This document shows positions 43,190-51,530 of a stretch of DNA of 64,000 bases, one piece after another. The translations under genes were made by a program, and so were the position numbers. The stretch is from Pseudomonas fildesensis. GTDB lineage: Bacteria > Pseudomonadota > Gammaproteobacteria > Pseudomonadales > Pseudomonadaceae. The notes under the pieces were generated by a model. The model made no database searches and was not told where the DNA came from. It was given only the letters and a program-made list of their open reading frames with translations. Numbering within the stretch: position 1 is the stretch's first letter; each line of letters begins with the position of its first letter. The stretch is from the NCBI RefSeq assembly GCF_001050345.1, contig NZ_LFMW01000010.1, positions 62,001 through 126,000 of the forward strand, given 5' to 3'.

Positions 43190-43803
43190 GGCGAGGTTTC
43201 GCGGACCCCGCGGATGAAATCGTCGAGGCTTTTTTTGCCCGAGCCTCTTGACCTTGAGCGTGTCAATTTGAGGGCAAACAGCCATAAATGCTGACACTGT
43301 GTATTGCCCATCACACCCGGGCCTGACAGACCGAAGGCTTTTGAGTCCTTACGTGCCAAGTGACGTGCGCCCACGCCAGGAATCGCCCCGTACGGTAGGC
43401 CGACAGCACGTTGGCCGGCATATACGCCAGGGGTGCCCCAGTATCCGGATCGTTCAGGGTAAACATGAGAATCGAGCGTGGTAGTCCTTTGTCTCGATTG
43501 GCTATGTTCGAGCCATACCACTTCACGCCCGCGGTGCAGAAACTTCCGCCCAGTAGGCGGGCATTGCCATTAACCGACGATCCGCCGCGGGTTTGGGCAT
43601 GCTCGGGAACGGTGAACTCTCGGGAAAGGTCACCATCGCGCCGTGCGAGTCGTTGTTAGGGCCGGCCATTCGGTAATCGCCTGATGCAGGAGACCGAACA
43701 TTTCCTCCATGGTATCGACACAAGCACGCATATCGGTCACGCCGGCGCGGATCATGTCCTGCTCAGAAAGATAAATAAAATCGATCTTCGTATTGTTCGT
43801 CAT
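43190..43803 (-). pseudogene. Decayed ornithine-cyclodeaminase-family gene (tyramine oxidase subunit B-like)
   Basis: Read from the ATG at 43803, about 190 residues of a mu-crystallin/ornithine cyclodeaminase homologue can be followed, but only by changing frame at least five times. Pieces are M-T-N-N-T-K-I-D-F-I-Y-L-S-E-Q-D, then G-D-Y-R-M-A-G-P (from 43681), K-W-Y-G-S-N (third frame), G-V-G-A-R-H-L-A-R-K-D-S-K (from 43380), M-A-V-C-P-Q-I-D-T-L-K and K-S-L-D-D-F-I. Several breaks look like loss of one G in a G run. The last half of the usual protein of about 380 residues is absent. Family members of this type are annotated as tyramine oxidase subunit B, fitting the aromatic-amine setting. 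Confidence 0.75.
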
Positions 43804-43858
43804 GGTTATCTCGACGTAACAGAGGGTCGCCGGCAGCTTCGATTGCCAAGATGCCGCG

Positions 43859-44281
43859 TCAAGGCTTGATTTTTTTCAGCTCGCCAAGCAGCGCCAGCAG
43901 CTGCTGCATGTTGTCCTCACCGAACTGTCGCTGTATCTCCTGGTAGCCGCGCTCCATGCCGTCACTCATAGAGAGAAAGCAGTGATGCCCCTGCACCGTA
44001 AGACTGAGGAAAATACGCCGCTGATCTTCGGTAGATTTGCGCCGCGTCACTAAACCATCGCGCTCAAGACGCTTTAACACACCACTCATGCTGGGCTTGA
44101 GGATGCACGCCTGATTGGCCAATTGGTGGCTTTCCAGCTCACCCTGCTGACGCAATATACGGATCACCCGCCATTGTTGCTCAGTCAGATCATGCTCGTT
44201 GAGCCCTGGACGGAAAAAGGCCATTGCGGCCTCGCGTGCCTGGAGCAATGTGAGGGTCAGAGAAGGTCTGGGATTGGCCAT
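43859..44281 (-). CDS. hpaR: HpaR-type MarR regulator, copy 1
   Basis: 140 residues from the ATG at 44281 (M-A-N-P-R-P-S-L-T-L). A MarR winged helix: L-T-E-Q-Q-W-R-V-I-R-I-L near residue 37, S-H-Q-L-A near 55, I-L-K-P-S-M-S-G-V-L-K-R-L near 63-75 and the wing R-R-K-S-T-E-D-Q-R-R. This matches the homoprotocatechuate operon repressor HpaR. A close paralogue lies at 56088. It is divergent from the OprD gene; a GTTAAC-containing operator candidate at 44421-44434 lies between them. The inducer is expected to be homoprotocatechuate or 4-hydroxyphenylacetate. Confidence 0.85.
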   Translation of the reverse strand: MANPRPSLTLTLLQAREAAMAFFRPGLNEHDLTEQQWRVIRILRQQGELESHQLANQACILKPSMSGVLKRLERDGLVTRRKSTEDQRRIFLSLTVQGHHCFLSMSDGMERGYQEIQRQFGEDNMQQLLALLGELKKIKP

Positions 44282-44420
44282 TTCATGTGCGCGCAGTGGA
44301 AGAACCGCCAGATTAAGGTCGACAGCCCGCAGGTGCAACCGGTGCACGATAAGTCTTGCGGGGAACCGTAGATCCAACCGCGTGAGATGTTGCAGGAAGG
44401 CTTTGCTTTTTTGTCATATC

Positions 44421-44434
44421 GATAATATGTTAAC
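44421..44434 (-). promoter_or_regulatory. HpaR-type operator candidate before oprD and hpaR copy 1
   Basis: On the minus strand this reads GTTAACATATTATC. The first 12 bases are identical to the site at 46942 before hpaG1 and to the site at 62969 before the feaR-like gene. Binding by HpaR is inferred. Confidence 0.55.
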
Positions 44435-44498
44435 GACACAAAGAAGCCCGCATAGCTCCTGCTAACGATCCCAATAAAAATAACAAGGAATCACCCTC

Positions 44499-45755
44499 AT
44501 GCGCGTCAGCACCCGCAGTGCTTTGGCCTCATTGAGCCTGTGCACAACAGCCTTTCCGCTCCACGCCCTTGCCGACTTGATCCAAGACAGCAAAGCCACG
44601 CTTGAAACACGCAACTACTATTTCAACCGCGACTATCGTCAGGCGAATGCTCCACAGAGCCAAGCCACCGAATGGGCTCAAGGCCTGGTACTGCGTTTCG
44701 AGTCTGGCTTTACCGACGGGACGCTGGGGTTCGGCCTGGATGCGTTGGGCCAAGTGGGCCTGAAGCTCGATTCAAGCCCGGACCACCATGGCACCGGCCT
44801 GCTGCCCTACGGCGATAGCGGCAGGGCTCCCGACAGCTATAGCGAGCTGGGGGTGACCGGAAAAGTGCGTTACTCGCAGACAGTCATGAAAATCGGCACC
44901 TTGCAACCGCAACTGCCGGTGGCAGCGTTCAATGACACCCGCCTGCTGCCGTCAACCTACAGCGGCGAACTCATTACCTCCAAAGAGTTCGACGGTTTGA
45001 CCTTGAATCTGGGCCGTCTGGAACAACAAAACCTGCGCGACTCCAGCAGCAACGACTCGATGAGTTACGCAGGCGTTGACACACGCTATCTGGACCTCGC
45101 CGGCGGCGCCTACGCGGTGACTCCCAACCTCACCGCGAGCTACTACCATGCGCGCATGAAGGAAATCTACAGCCAGGATTTCGTCGGTTTCACCCACGAA
45201 TTGCCGCTGGGCGCCGGGATCAGCCTGCGCTCGGACCTGCGTTACTTCGTCACCCATGAAGACGGCGAACACCGCCTGCGCTCCGCTGCGCGCGTGGATG
45301 GCGGGCGGATCAACAATCGTTTTTTCAATGGCATGGAAAGCTTGAGCATCGGCGGTCATCGATTCGGTGTGGGCTATCAGAACCTGTCGGGCCAGGGAGA
45401 CTTTGCCTACCCAGGCCTCGATCCCTATTCAGTCAATCTGGTGACCATCAACGTCTTCACCAAAGCCGAAACCGACGCCTGGCAGCTACGTTATGACTAC
45501 AACTTTGCCGCTATGGGTCTGCCGGGGCTGACCTTCATGACCCGGTACGTGAGCGGGTCACACATCGAGACCAACCGAGTCAGCGGCGGAACTGAGCGGG
45601 AGCGGGATACCGACTTGAGCTACGTGGTACAGAGCGGAACGTTCAAAAACCTGAACGTGCGCCTGCGTAATGCAACGTTGCGCTCCGGTAGCGGCCTGAC
45701 AACTGACATCAACGAAACCCGGCTGATCGTGGGCTACAACCTGCCACTGTTCTAA
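44499..45755 (+). CDS. OprD-family outer-membrane porin
   Basis: 418 residues. The signal peptide ends at H-A-L-A before D-L-I-Q-D-S. L-E-T-R-N-Y-Y-F-N-R-D-Y-R near residues 37-49 is the OprD family opening, G-F-G-L-D-A-L-G near 77-84 follows, and the protein ends in Phe as outer-membrane barrels do. OprD porins take up small carboxylates or basic amino compounds. Its place in the island suggests uptake of tyramine, 4-hydroxyphenylacetate or homoprotocatechuate. AATAACAA at 44479-44486, next to the ribosome-binding site, may bind Hfq/Crc. Confidence 0.88.
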   Translation: MRVSTRSALASLSLCTTAFPLHALADLIQDSKATLETRNYYFNRDYRQANAPQSQATEWAQGLVLRFESGFTDGTLGFGLDALGQVGLKLDSSPDHHGTGLLPYGDSGRAPDSYSELGVTGKVRYSQTVMKIGTLQPQLPVAAFNDTRLLPSTYSGELITSKEFDGLTLNLGRLEQQNLRDSSSNDSMSYAGVDTRYLDLAGGAYAVTPNLTASYYHARMKEIYSQDFVGFTHELPLGAGISLRSDLRYFVTHEDGEHRLRSAARVDGGRINNRFFNGMESLSIGGHRFGVGYQNLSGQGDFAYPGLDPYSVNLVTINVFTKAETDAWQLRYDYNFAAMGLPGLTFMTRYVSGSHIETNRVSGGTERERDTDLSYVVQSGTFKNLNVRLRNATLRSGSGLTTDINETRLIVGYNLPLF

Positions 45756-45849
45756 GGCCGCGCCACCTGATGGAAAGTGCAATCGATACATCGTAAAGCG
45801 CATGTTCGCGCCAAGCAAAATCCATCAGCATGGGTCTCTCTTTCTTCAG

Positions 45850-45871
45850 CCGCGCCCTGCGCGGTTTTTTT
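45850..45871 (+). terminator. Rho-independent terminator between oprD and hpaA
   Basis: CCGCGC-CCT-GCGCGG followed by seven T. It lies 94 bases after the OprD stop codon and before the convergent hpaA gene. Confidence 0.85.
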
Positions 45872-45912
45872 CGCCGCTGATCGGATGAAGACGGAACAGA
45901 CCTATGCTAGCG

Positions 45913-46845
45913 CTAGCGCAAACCAGACTGACGCTGCCGATACTCCCCCGGAGTCATCTGTGCGTAGCGCTGGAAAAAACGACTGAAGTAAGCAGGGTCT
46001 TTAAAGCCCAGCTGAAAGCAGATTTCGTTTGCCGAGCCCCGTGTAAACAGCAGCAAGCGCTTGGCCTCCTGCATCACCCGCTCAAGCACCAACCGCTTGG
46101 AGGGCAAGTCCGCGATACGTCGGCACACATCATTCAGCCTTGCCTCTGTGACCCCCATGGCCTGCGCATAACGCCCCAGTGCCCAATGCTCGAGGTAGTG
46201 GGCTTCGATCAGCTCATTGAAGCGATGGAAAATCTGCATATCCTCATGCCGAGCGGGCGTTGCCTCCAAAGAGTTCGCGCACAGGCGCAACAGGCTGAGC
46301 ATGATCAGGCGCGTAAGGCTCAACAGCGCCGCGCTTTGGCCCGCCGTCGTGGCGCTCATCTCGACGCGCAACTCGTCGAACAAAAACGCCAGTCGCCGCG
46401 CCTCGCCTTGATACTCCGGTGCAAGACGATCAAGTGCGACGCACGCCGCCGCCAATTGCGGGCACGGTGCCAGACCTGGATCACTCTCAATCAATTGCCA
46501 AACCAGTTGTTGACGCACAGTCAGCACATGCCCGTCGCTATCGGCTTCTGTGACAAACGAGTGCGGGATCGTCGGCGGCGTCAAGAAGAACATCGGGCCC
46601 GACTCCAGGTACTGCTGATCGTCCAAGTACACGCGAACCGCACCGCTTTTCACATAGTGCACCTGGAAAAACCGATCGTGCCGATGGACAGGCATATTGC
46701 GACCAAAAAAGCCGGCGAGGTTGCCAAGCTTGTCGTAATGCACCTCGCTGTCGCTGTAGCGCTGGTCATAGACCTGCCCGATGTTGATGTTCGGGATCGG
46801 GATCGGGATCGGGATCGGGATCGGGATCGGGTGACGATCGTTCAT
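45913..46845 (-). CDS. hpaA: 4-hydroxyphenylacetate catabolism regulator HpaA (AraC family)
   Basis: 310 residues. After the N-terminal Pro-Ile repeat, N-I-N-I-G-Q-V-Y-D-Q-R-Y and H-R-H-D-R-F-F-Q-V-H-Y form the cupin-like effector domain typical of HpaA. The AraC DNA-binding domain has A-Q-A-M-G-V-T-E-A-R-L-N-D near 230 and A-N-E-I-C-F-Q-L-G-F-K-D-P-A-Y-F-S-R-F-F near 272-291. HpaA normally activates hpaBC in response to 4-hydroxyphenylacetate. Here it is divergent from hpaG1, and no hpaBC lies in the window. Confidence 0.88.
   Translation of the reverse strand: MNDRHPIPIPIPIPIPIPNINIGQVYDQRYSDSEVHYDKLGNLAGFFGRNMPVHRHDRFFQVHYVKSGAVRVYLDDQQYLESGPMFFLTPPTIPHSFVTEADSDGHVLTVRQQLVWQLIESDPGLAPCPQLAAACVALDRLAPEYQGEARRLAFLFDELRVEMSATTAGQSAALLSLTRLIMLSLLRLCANSLEATPARHEDMQIFHRFNELIEAHYLEHWALGRYAQAMGVTEARLNDVCRRIADLPSKRLVLERVMQEAKRLLLFTRGSANEICFQLGFKDPAYFSRFFQRYAQMTPGEYRQRQSGLR
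46792..46827. repeat. Hexanucleotide microsatellite inside hpaA
   Basis: Six perfect copies of CGGGAT, with a partial seventh, lie at the 5' end of hpaA. They encode a Pro-Ile dipeptide run at residues 6-17. Copy-number changes would keep the frame. Confidence 0.9.
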
Positions 46846-46941
46846 CTGTACTCACTCATTATTTTTGTCGGTGTGGCCTGCAACGCCGTCCATGTTGCGC
46901 CTGCAAAGAGACTTTCGCCACAGGGACAGGCCTTGACGATT

Positions 46942-46975
46942 GTTAACATATTAATTATAACGTTAACACATTAAC
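46942..46975 (+). promoter_or_regulatory. Tandem HpaR-type operators before hpaG1
   Basis: GTTAACATATTAAT at 46942 and GTTAACACATTAAC at 46962 are direct repeats exactly 20 bases apart, about two helical turns. Each is an imperfect GTTAA-N4-TTAAC palindrome. They lie between hpaA and hpaG1, 47-80 bases before the hpaG1 start. Confidence 0.65.
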
Positions 46976-47021
46976 AATTAAGGCGGAGCCACCCGTGCCC
47001 CGCCACTGCCAGGAGAAAAGC

Positions 47022-47696
47022 ATGAGCCGTGCATTGCTTGACACTGCGACCGGCACCCTGTTCGGTGTTGCGCTGAACTACCAGGGTTTGGTCGATCAGC
47101 ACCTCGCTCAATTTCACGAAGCGCCGTACAAGCAGCCGCCTGTCAAACCGGTGTTGTTTATCAAGACCCCCAACACGCGTAATGGTCATGATCAGGCAGT
47201 AACGTACCCTGCGGGCGTCAAACACCTGCAGCCTGGTCCGGCACTGGGTGTGGTGATCGGGAAAAATGCAAGCCGCGTCAGTGAAGCACAGGCGCTGGAT
47301 TACGTTGCCGGTTACACAATCATCAATGAGTTCAGCCTGCCGGAAGACAGTTACTACCGTCCCGCGGTCAAGGCCAAATGCCGTGACGGTTTCTGCGCGA
47401 TCGGTCCTGAATTGATTCCCCGCGACCAAGTAAAAAACCCGCACGCCCTGAGCCTGAAATTGTTGGTCAATGGCGAACTGCGCCAGGAAAACTCGACCGC
47501 AAACTTCGTGCGCAGCATCCCGCAGTTGATCGCTGAAATCAGTGAATTCATGACCCTGTACGCCGGTGACGTGTTAATCACGGGCACACCGGAAGGCCGA
47601 GTCGATGTACTGCCGGGTGATCATGTCGAAGTCCAGATCAGCGGGCTGGGTCGCCTGATCAATCACATCGTCGCCGAGCAGGAGGCATCTGTATGA
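47022..47696 (+). CDS. hpaG1: HpaG1: isomerase/decarboxylase subunit of homoprotocatechuate pathway
   Basis: 224 residues from the ATG eight bases after AGGAG. A fumarylacetoacetase-like fold: F-G-V-A-L-N-Y near residue 14, F-I-K-T-P-N-T near 46-52, and I-T-G-T-P-E-G near 194-200, with a metal-binding Glu in I-I-N-E-F. With HpaG2 it performs decarboxylation of 5-oxopent-3-ene-1,2,5-tricarboxylate and isomerisation of the product. In E. coli both halves are one fused HpaG; here they are separate genes with an ATGA overlap. It is the first gene of the operon. Confidence 0.9.
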   Translation: MSRALLDTATGTLFGVALNYQGLVDQHLAQFHEAPYKQPPVKPVLFIKTPNTRNGHDQAVTYPAGVKHLQPGPALGVVIGKNASRVSEAQALDYVAGYTIINEFSLPEDSYYRPAVKAKCRDGFCAIGPELIPRDQVKNPHALSLKLLVNGELRQENSTANFVRSIPQLIAEISEFMTLYAGDVLITGTPEGRVDVLPGDHVEVQISGLGRLINHIVAEQEASV

Positions 47697-48493
47697 GACA
47701 CGCACGTATCCGCTTTGAAGGCGACATTCATTTCGCGACGGTCGAGGGTGAGGACAATGTACTCCACCTCGCAGACGGTCGACGCATACAAGCCAGCGAC
47801 GCCGAATGGCTGCCGCCCGCCACCGGCAGCATGTTCGCCCTAGGTTTGAACTATGCCGACCATGCTGCGGAACTGGCCTTCGCCCCGCCCACAGAACCGC
47901 TCGCCTTTGTTAAATCCGTGGGCACCTACACCGGCCATGACCAGATCACGTGGCGCCCGGACAACGTTGCGTATATGCACTACGAGTGCGAATTGGTTGC
48001 CGTGATCGGTAAACCTGCGCGCAACGTCAAGCGCGAAGATGCGCTGGATTACCTGGCCGGCTACACCGTGTGCAATGACTACGCGATACGCGATTACCTG
48101 GAAAACTACTACCGCCCGAACCTGCGCGTGAAAAACCGCGACGCAACCACTCCCGTTGGCCCCTGGATCGTTGATGTCGCTGACGTACCCGACGCCTCAA
48201 ACTTGAAACTTCGCACCTGGATCAACGGTGAACTGCGCCAGGAAGGCAGCACCAAGGACATGATCTTCGACATCCCTTACTTGATCGAGTACCTGTCCAG
48301 CTTCATGACGCTGCAACCGGGCGACATGATCGCCACCGGCACCCCGGAAGGGCTTGCCGACGTTGTCCCTGGCGATGAAGTTATCGTGGAAGTAGAAGGC
48401 GTGGGCCGCCTGGTCAACCGAATTGTCAGCGAAGCGGAATTCTTCAACCACCAAATTCTCAAGAATAAGAAGCTCGCTGAGCAAGAGGCGTAA
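47693..48493 (+). CDS. hpaG2: HpaG2: isomerase/decarboxylase partner subunit
   Basis: 266 residues. The FAH-fold signature is F-A-L-G-L-N-Y-A-D-H near residue 46, F-V-K-S-V-G-T-Y-T-G-H near 72-82, Y-E-C-E-L-V-A-V-I-G near 97-106 (metal Glu residues) and I-A-T-G-T-P-E-G near 216. The domain before residue 40 matches the C-terminal half of fused HpaG. The start overlaps the hpaG1 stop (ATGA), so equal expression of the two subunits is likely. Confidence 0.9.
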   Translation: MRHARIRFEGDIHFATVEGEDNVLHLADGRRIQASDAEWLPPATGSMFALGLNYADHAAELAFAPPTEPLAFVKSVGTYTGHDQITWRPDNVAYMHYECELVAVIGKPARNVKREDALDYLAGYTVCNDYAIRDYLENYYRPNLRVKNRDATTPVGPWIVDVADVPDASNLKLRTWINGELRQEGSTKDMIFDIPYLIEYLSSFMTLQPGDMIATGTPEGLADVVPGDEVIVEVEGVGRLVNRIVSEAEFFNHQILKNKKLAEQEA

Positions 48494-48498
48494 ACACC

Positions 48499-49959
48499 AT
48501 GATCAAGCATTGGATTAACGGCCGCGAAGTTGAAAGCAAAGATGTTTTCATCAACTACAACCCGGCGACTGGCGAAGCTATTGGTGAGGTTGCCAGCGGC
48601 GGTGCCGAAGAAGTCGCGCAAGCCGTCGCAGCCGCCAAGGAAGCATTCCCAAAGTGGGCAAATACCCCGGCAGCGCAACGCGCCAAGCTGATGCGCAAAC
48701 TGGGCGAGTTGATTGAGCAGAACGTTCCGCACCTGGCAGAGCTGGAAACGCTGGACACAGGGTTGCCGATCCATCAGACCAAGAATGTGTTGATCCCACG
48801 CGCCTCCCACAACTTCGATTTCTTCGCTGAAGTGTGCACACGGATGGACGGTCATACCTACCCGGTCGATGACCAGATGCTCAACTACACCCTCTACCAG
48901 CCGGTCGGAGTGTGCGGTCTGGTGTCGCCGTGGAACGTGCCGTTCATGACCGCGACCTGGAAGACGGCCCCTTGCCTGGCGCTGGGCAATACTGCCGTAC
49001 TGAAAATGTCCGAGCTGTCACCGCTGACCGCCAACGAACTGGGGCGCCTAGCAGTCGAGGCCGGTATTCCCAATGGCGTACTCAACATTATTCAGGGCTA
49101 CGGCGCCACTGCCGGCGACGCACTGGTCCGTCATCCGGACGTGCGCGCCATCTCCTTCACCGGCGGTACCGCCACCGGCAAGAAGATCATGCAAACCGCC
49201 GGCCTGAAGAAGTATTCGATGGAGTTGGGTGGCAAATCCCCCGTGGTGATCTTCGAAGACGCCGATCTGGAACGCGCACTGGACGCGGCGTTGTTCACCA
49301 TCTTCTCGTTGAACGGTGAACGCTGCACCGCCGGCAGCCGGGTTTTCATTCAGGAAAGCGTGTATCCCGCGTTCGTGGCCGAATTCGCAGCACGGGCCAA
49401 ACGCCTGATCGTCGGTGACCCGCAAGATCCGAAAACCCAAGTGGGCTCGATGATCACCCAGGCCCACTACGACAAGGTCACCGGGTACATCAAAATCGGT
49501 CTGGAAGAAGGCGCCACGCTGCTTGCAGGTGGCCTTGAACGCCCGGCGAACCTGCCTGCGCATCTGGCCAAGGGTCAGTTCATTCAGCCCACCGTTTTCG
49601 CTGATGTGAACAACAAAATGCGCATCGCCCAGGAAGAAATTTTTGGTCCGGTGGTTTGCCTGATTCCCTTCAAGGACGAAGCCGAAGCCCTGCAACTAGC
49701 GAACGACACCGAATACGGTTTGGCCTCCTACATCTGGACGCAGGACATCGGCAAAGCCCATCGCCTGGCACGCGGGATCGAGGCCGGCATGGTCTTCATC
49801 AACAGCCAGAACGTGCGTGATCTGCGTCAACCTTTCGGTGGCGTGAAAGGCTCCGGCACAGGCCGTGAAGGCGGTCAATACAGCTTCGAAGTTTTTGCAG
49901 AGATCAAGAACGTCTGCATCTCGATGGGCAACCACCACATCCCGCGCTGGGGCGTGTAA
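48499..49959 (+). CDS. hpaE: 5-carboxymethyl-2-hydroxymuconate semialdehyde dehydrogenase
   Basis: 486 residues, full-length NAD-dependent aldehyde dehydrogenase. L-V-S-P-W-N-V-P-F near residue 140 starts the cofactor site, M-E-L-G-G-K-S-P near 241 holds the catalytic Glu, and L-N-G-E-R-C-T-A-G near 272-280 holds the nucleophilic Cys. It oxidises the ring-cleavage product of homoprotocatechuate to the muconate. It begins five bases after hpaG2 in the usual hpaG-E-D-F order. Confidence 0.92.
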   Translation: MIKHWINGREVESKDVFINYNPATGEAIGEVASGGAEEVAQAVAAAKEAFPKWANTPAAQRAKLMRKLGELIEQNVPHLAELETLDTGLPIHQTKNVLIPRASHNFDFFAEVCTRMDGHTYPVDDQMLNYTLYQPVGVCGLVSPWNVPFMTATWKTAPCLALGNTAVLKMSELSPLTANELGRLAVEAGIPNGVLNIIQGYGATAGDALVRHPDVRAISFTGGTATGKKIMQTAGLKKYSMELGGKSPVVIFEDADLERALDAALFTIFSLNGERCTAGSRVFIQESVYPAFVAEFAARAKRLIVGDPQDPKTQVGSMITQAHYDKVTGYIKIGLEEGATLLAGGLERPANLPAHLAKGQFIQPTVFADVNNKMRIAQEEIFGPVVCLIPFKDEAEALQLANDTEYGLASYIWTQDIGKAHRLARGIEAGMVFINSQNVRDLRQPFGGVKGSGTGREGGQYSFEVFAEIKNVCISMGNHHIPRWGV

Positions 49960-50020
49960 CCGAACCTCCTTGCGCGCTTGGCTTCGCACACATGCAGAGA
50001 AGTCCAGCACGCAACAACCC

Positions 50021-50028
50021 AACAACAA
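50021..50028 (+). promoter_or_regulatory. CA motif (Hfq/Crc target candidate) at hpaD
   Basis: AACAACAA fits the AAnAAnAA motif bound by Hfq with Crc in Pseudomonas. It lies immediately before the hpaD ribosome-binding site (AAAGGAG), where binding would block translation when preferred carbon sources are present. Inferred from motif and position only. Confidence 0.5.
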
Positions 50029-50043
50029 GAAAGGAGCCTCATC

Positions 50044-50967
50044 ATGGGCAAGCTGGCATTAGCCGCCAAGATCACGCACGTTCCTTCCATGTACCTCTCT
50101 GAGCTGCCCGGCCCACGCCACGGTTTTCGCCAGGCGGCCATCGACGGCCACTATGAAATCGCCCGCCGCTGCCGCGAGCTGGGGGTCGATACGATCGTGG
50201 TATTCGACACACACTGGTTGGTCAACGCCAATTATCACGTCCTGTGCGGCCCGCATTTCAAGGGCGTGTACACCAGCAATGAACTGCCGCACTTTATTAG
50301 CAACATGGAATATGAGTTCCCCGGCAACACGGAGCTGGGCCTCTTGCTCGCTGAAGTGTGCAACCGTTTCCAGGTCGAGACTATGGCGCACCACGCCACC
50401 ACCCTAGGCCCGGAATACGGCACGCTGGTGCCGATGCGTTACATGAACAAGGACCAGGACTTCAAGGTGATCTCGGTTTCTGCACTGTGCACCTCGCACT
50501 TCCTGGGCGACAGCGCACGTCTGGGTTGGGCTATGCGCAAGGCGGTTGAAGATCACTACGACGGCACTGTGGCCTTCCTGGCCAGCGGTTCGCTGTCACA
50601 CCGTTTTGCCCAGAATGGCCAGGCGCCCGACTTCGCCACCAAAGTCTGGAGCCCGTTCCTGGAAACCCTCGACCACCGCGTGGTTAACATGTGGGAGAAC
50701 GGCGAGTGGGCCGAATTCTGCGGCATGCTTCCTGAATACGCCTCTAAAGGCCACGGCGAAGGCTTCATGCATGACACAGCTATGCTCCTCGGTGCGCTGG
50801 GCTGGAGCGACTATGACGGTAAGGCCGAAGTACTGACGCCCTACTTCGGGTCTTCCGGTACCGGACAAATCAATGCGGTGTTTCCGGTCACTCCGCAGGA
50901 CGGCGCCAACATTCCCCCGGCTCAAGCGGCCAACCCAAGCGCCGTCCTGTCCACCAGCCGACTTTAA
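50044..50967 (+). CDS. hpaD: 3,4-dihydroxyphenylacetate 2,3-dioxygenase (extradiol, LigB type)
   Basis: 307 residues from an ATG after AAAGGAG. I-T-H-V-P-S-M-Y near residue 10 gives the first metal His. V-V-F-D-T-H-W near 52-58 gives the second, and the S-L-S-H-R near 180-184 and later H-G-E-G-F near 235 complete the class III extradiol site that binds Fe(II) or Mn(II). It cleaves the ring of homoprotocatechuate, the committed step. It follows hpaE by 84 bases and has its own ribosome-binding site. Confidence 0.92.
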   Translation: MGKLALAAKITHVPSMYLSELPGPRHGFRQAAIDGHYEIARRCRELGVDTIVVFDTHWLVNANYHVLCGPHFKGVYTSNELPHFISNMEYEFPGNTELGLLLAEVCNRFQVETMAHHATTLGPEYGTLVPMRYMNKDQDFKVISVSALCTSHFLGDSARLGWAMRKAVEDHYDGTVAFLASGSLSHRFAQNGQAPDFATKVWSPFLETLDHRVVNMWENGEWAEFCGMLPEYASKGHGEGFMHDTAMLLGALGWSDYDGKAEVLTPYFGSSGTGQINAVFPVTPQDGANIPPAQAANPSAVLSTSRL

Positions 50968-51048
50968 GTTGGGTCAACACAGAGCTGGAATGCGTGCCGC
51001 ACAGCGTGGTGACGGCGCGCCACTTGAGCACAACACAGGAGACACAAC

Positions 51049-51459
51049 ATGCCGCACCTCGTGCTGCTTTACACCCCGGAGCTTGAACAAGAGACGGACA
51101 TTTCTGCGCTCTGCCGCGCCTTGGCAAACACCATGCTTGAACAGCGCGACGACAGTGGCAAGGCCATTTTCCCAACCGGAGGTATCCGTGTGCTGGCATA
51201 CCCCGCCGCTCACAGCGCCGTCGCTGACGGCGAAGGCGACTACGGTTTTTTCTACGCCAACCTGCGCATGGGGGCCGGCCGTAGCCAGGCCGTGCACCAG
51301 TCGGTAGGCGATAGTCTGCTGGCGGTGCTGCGCGCGCACCTAGACGCAATCCTCAAGCGGCGCCCCCTGGGCATCACCTTGCAAATTGACGAAAGCACAG
51401 CGCAAGTCTACGACGCCAAACACAGCAGCCTGCACCCCTTGTTCAACAAATCAGTCTGA
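51049..51459 (+). CDS. hpaF: 5-carboxymethyl-2-hydroxymuconate delta-isomerase
   Basis: 136 residues beginning Met-Pro-His-Leu-Val-Leu-Leu-Tyr-Thr. Pro2 is the expected catalytic base. The middle has G-G-I-R-V-L-A-Y and F-Y-A-N-L-R-M-G-A-G-R, the CHMI substrate region. It is slightly longer than the family norm of about 125. It belongs to the operon between hpaD and hpaX. A shorter relative lies at 30356. Confidence 0.88.
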   Translation: MPHLVLLYTPELEQETDISALCRALANTMLEQRDDSGKAIFPTGGIRVLAYPAAHSAVADGEGDYGFFYANLRMGAGRSQAVHQSVGDSLLAVLRAHLDAILKRRPLGITLQIDESTAQVYDAKHSSLHPLFNKSV

Positions 51460-51530
51460 GCGCGGCCAATCACGATTGCACAGCCGCCCTCCTCCACGTG
51501 CCTATCTCATATAAAAAGAAGTACAAAATC

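Noticed and set aside
42990..43190. An insertion-sequence remnant beside the broken oxidase gene
   Set aside because: I could not find terminal inverted repeats, a target duplication or transposase motifs; the stretch stays unassigned.
43054..43521. A 155-codon open frame as an independent gene
   Set aside because: Its central part is one frame of the broken ornithine-cyclodeaminase-family gene, and its ends have no homology.
46792..46827. Short tandem repeats as a CRISPR array
   Set aside because: The units are six bases with no spacers and lie inside a coding sequence. The REP elements are also unlike CRISPR repeats.
45904..46974. A plus-strand 356-codon frame over hpaA
   Set aside because: Antisense of a clear AraC-family gene; it contains an artificial Asp-Arg repeat from the hexanucleotide tract.
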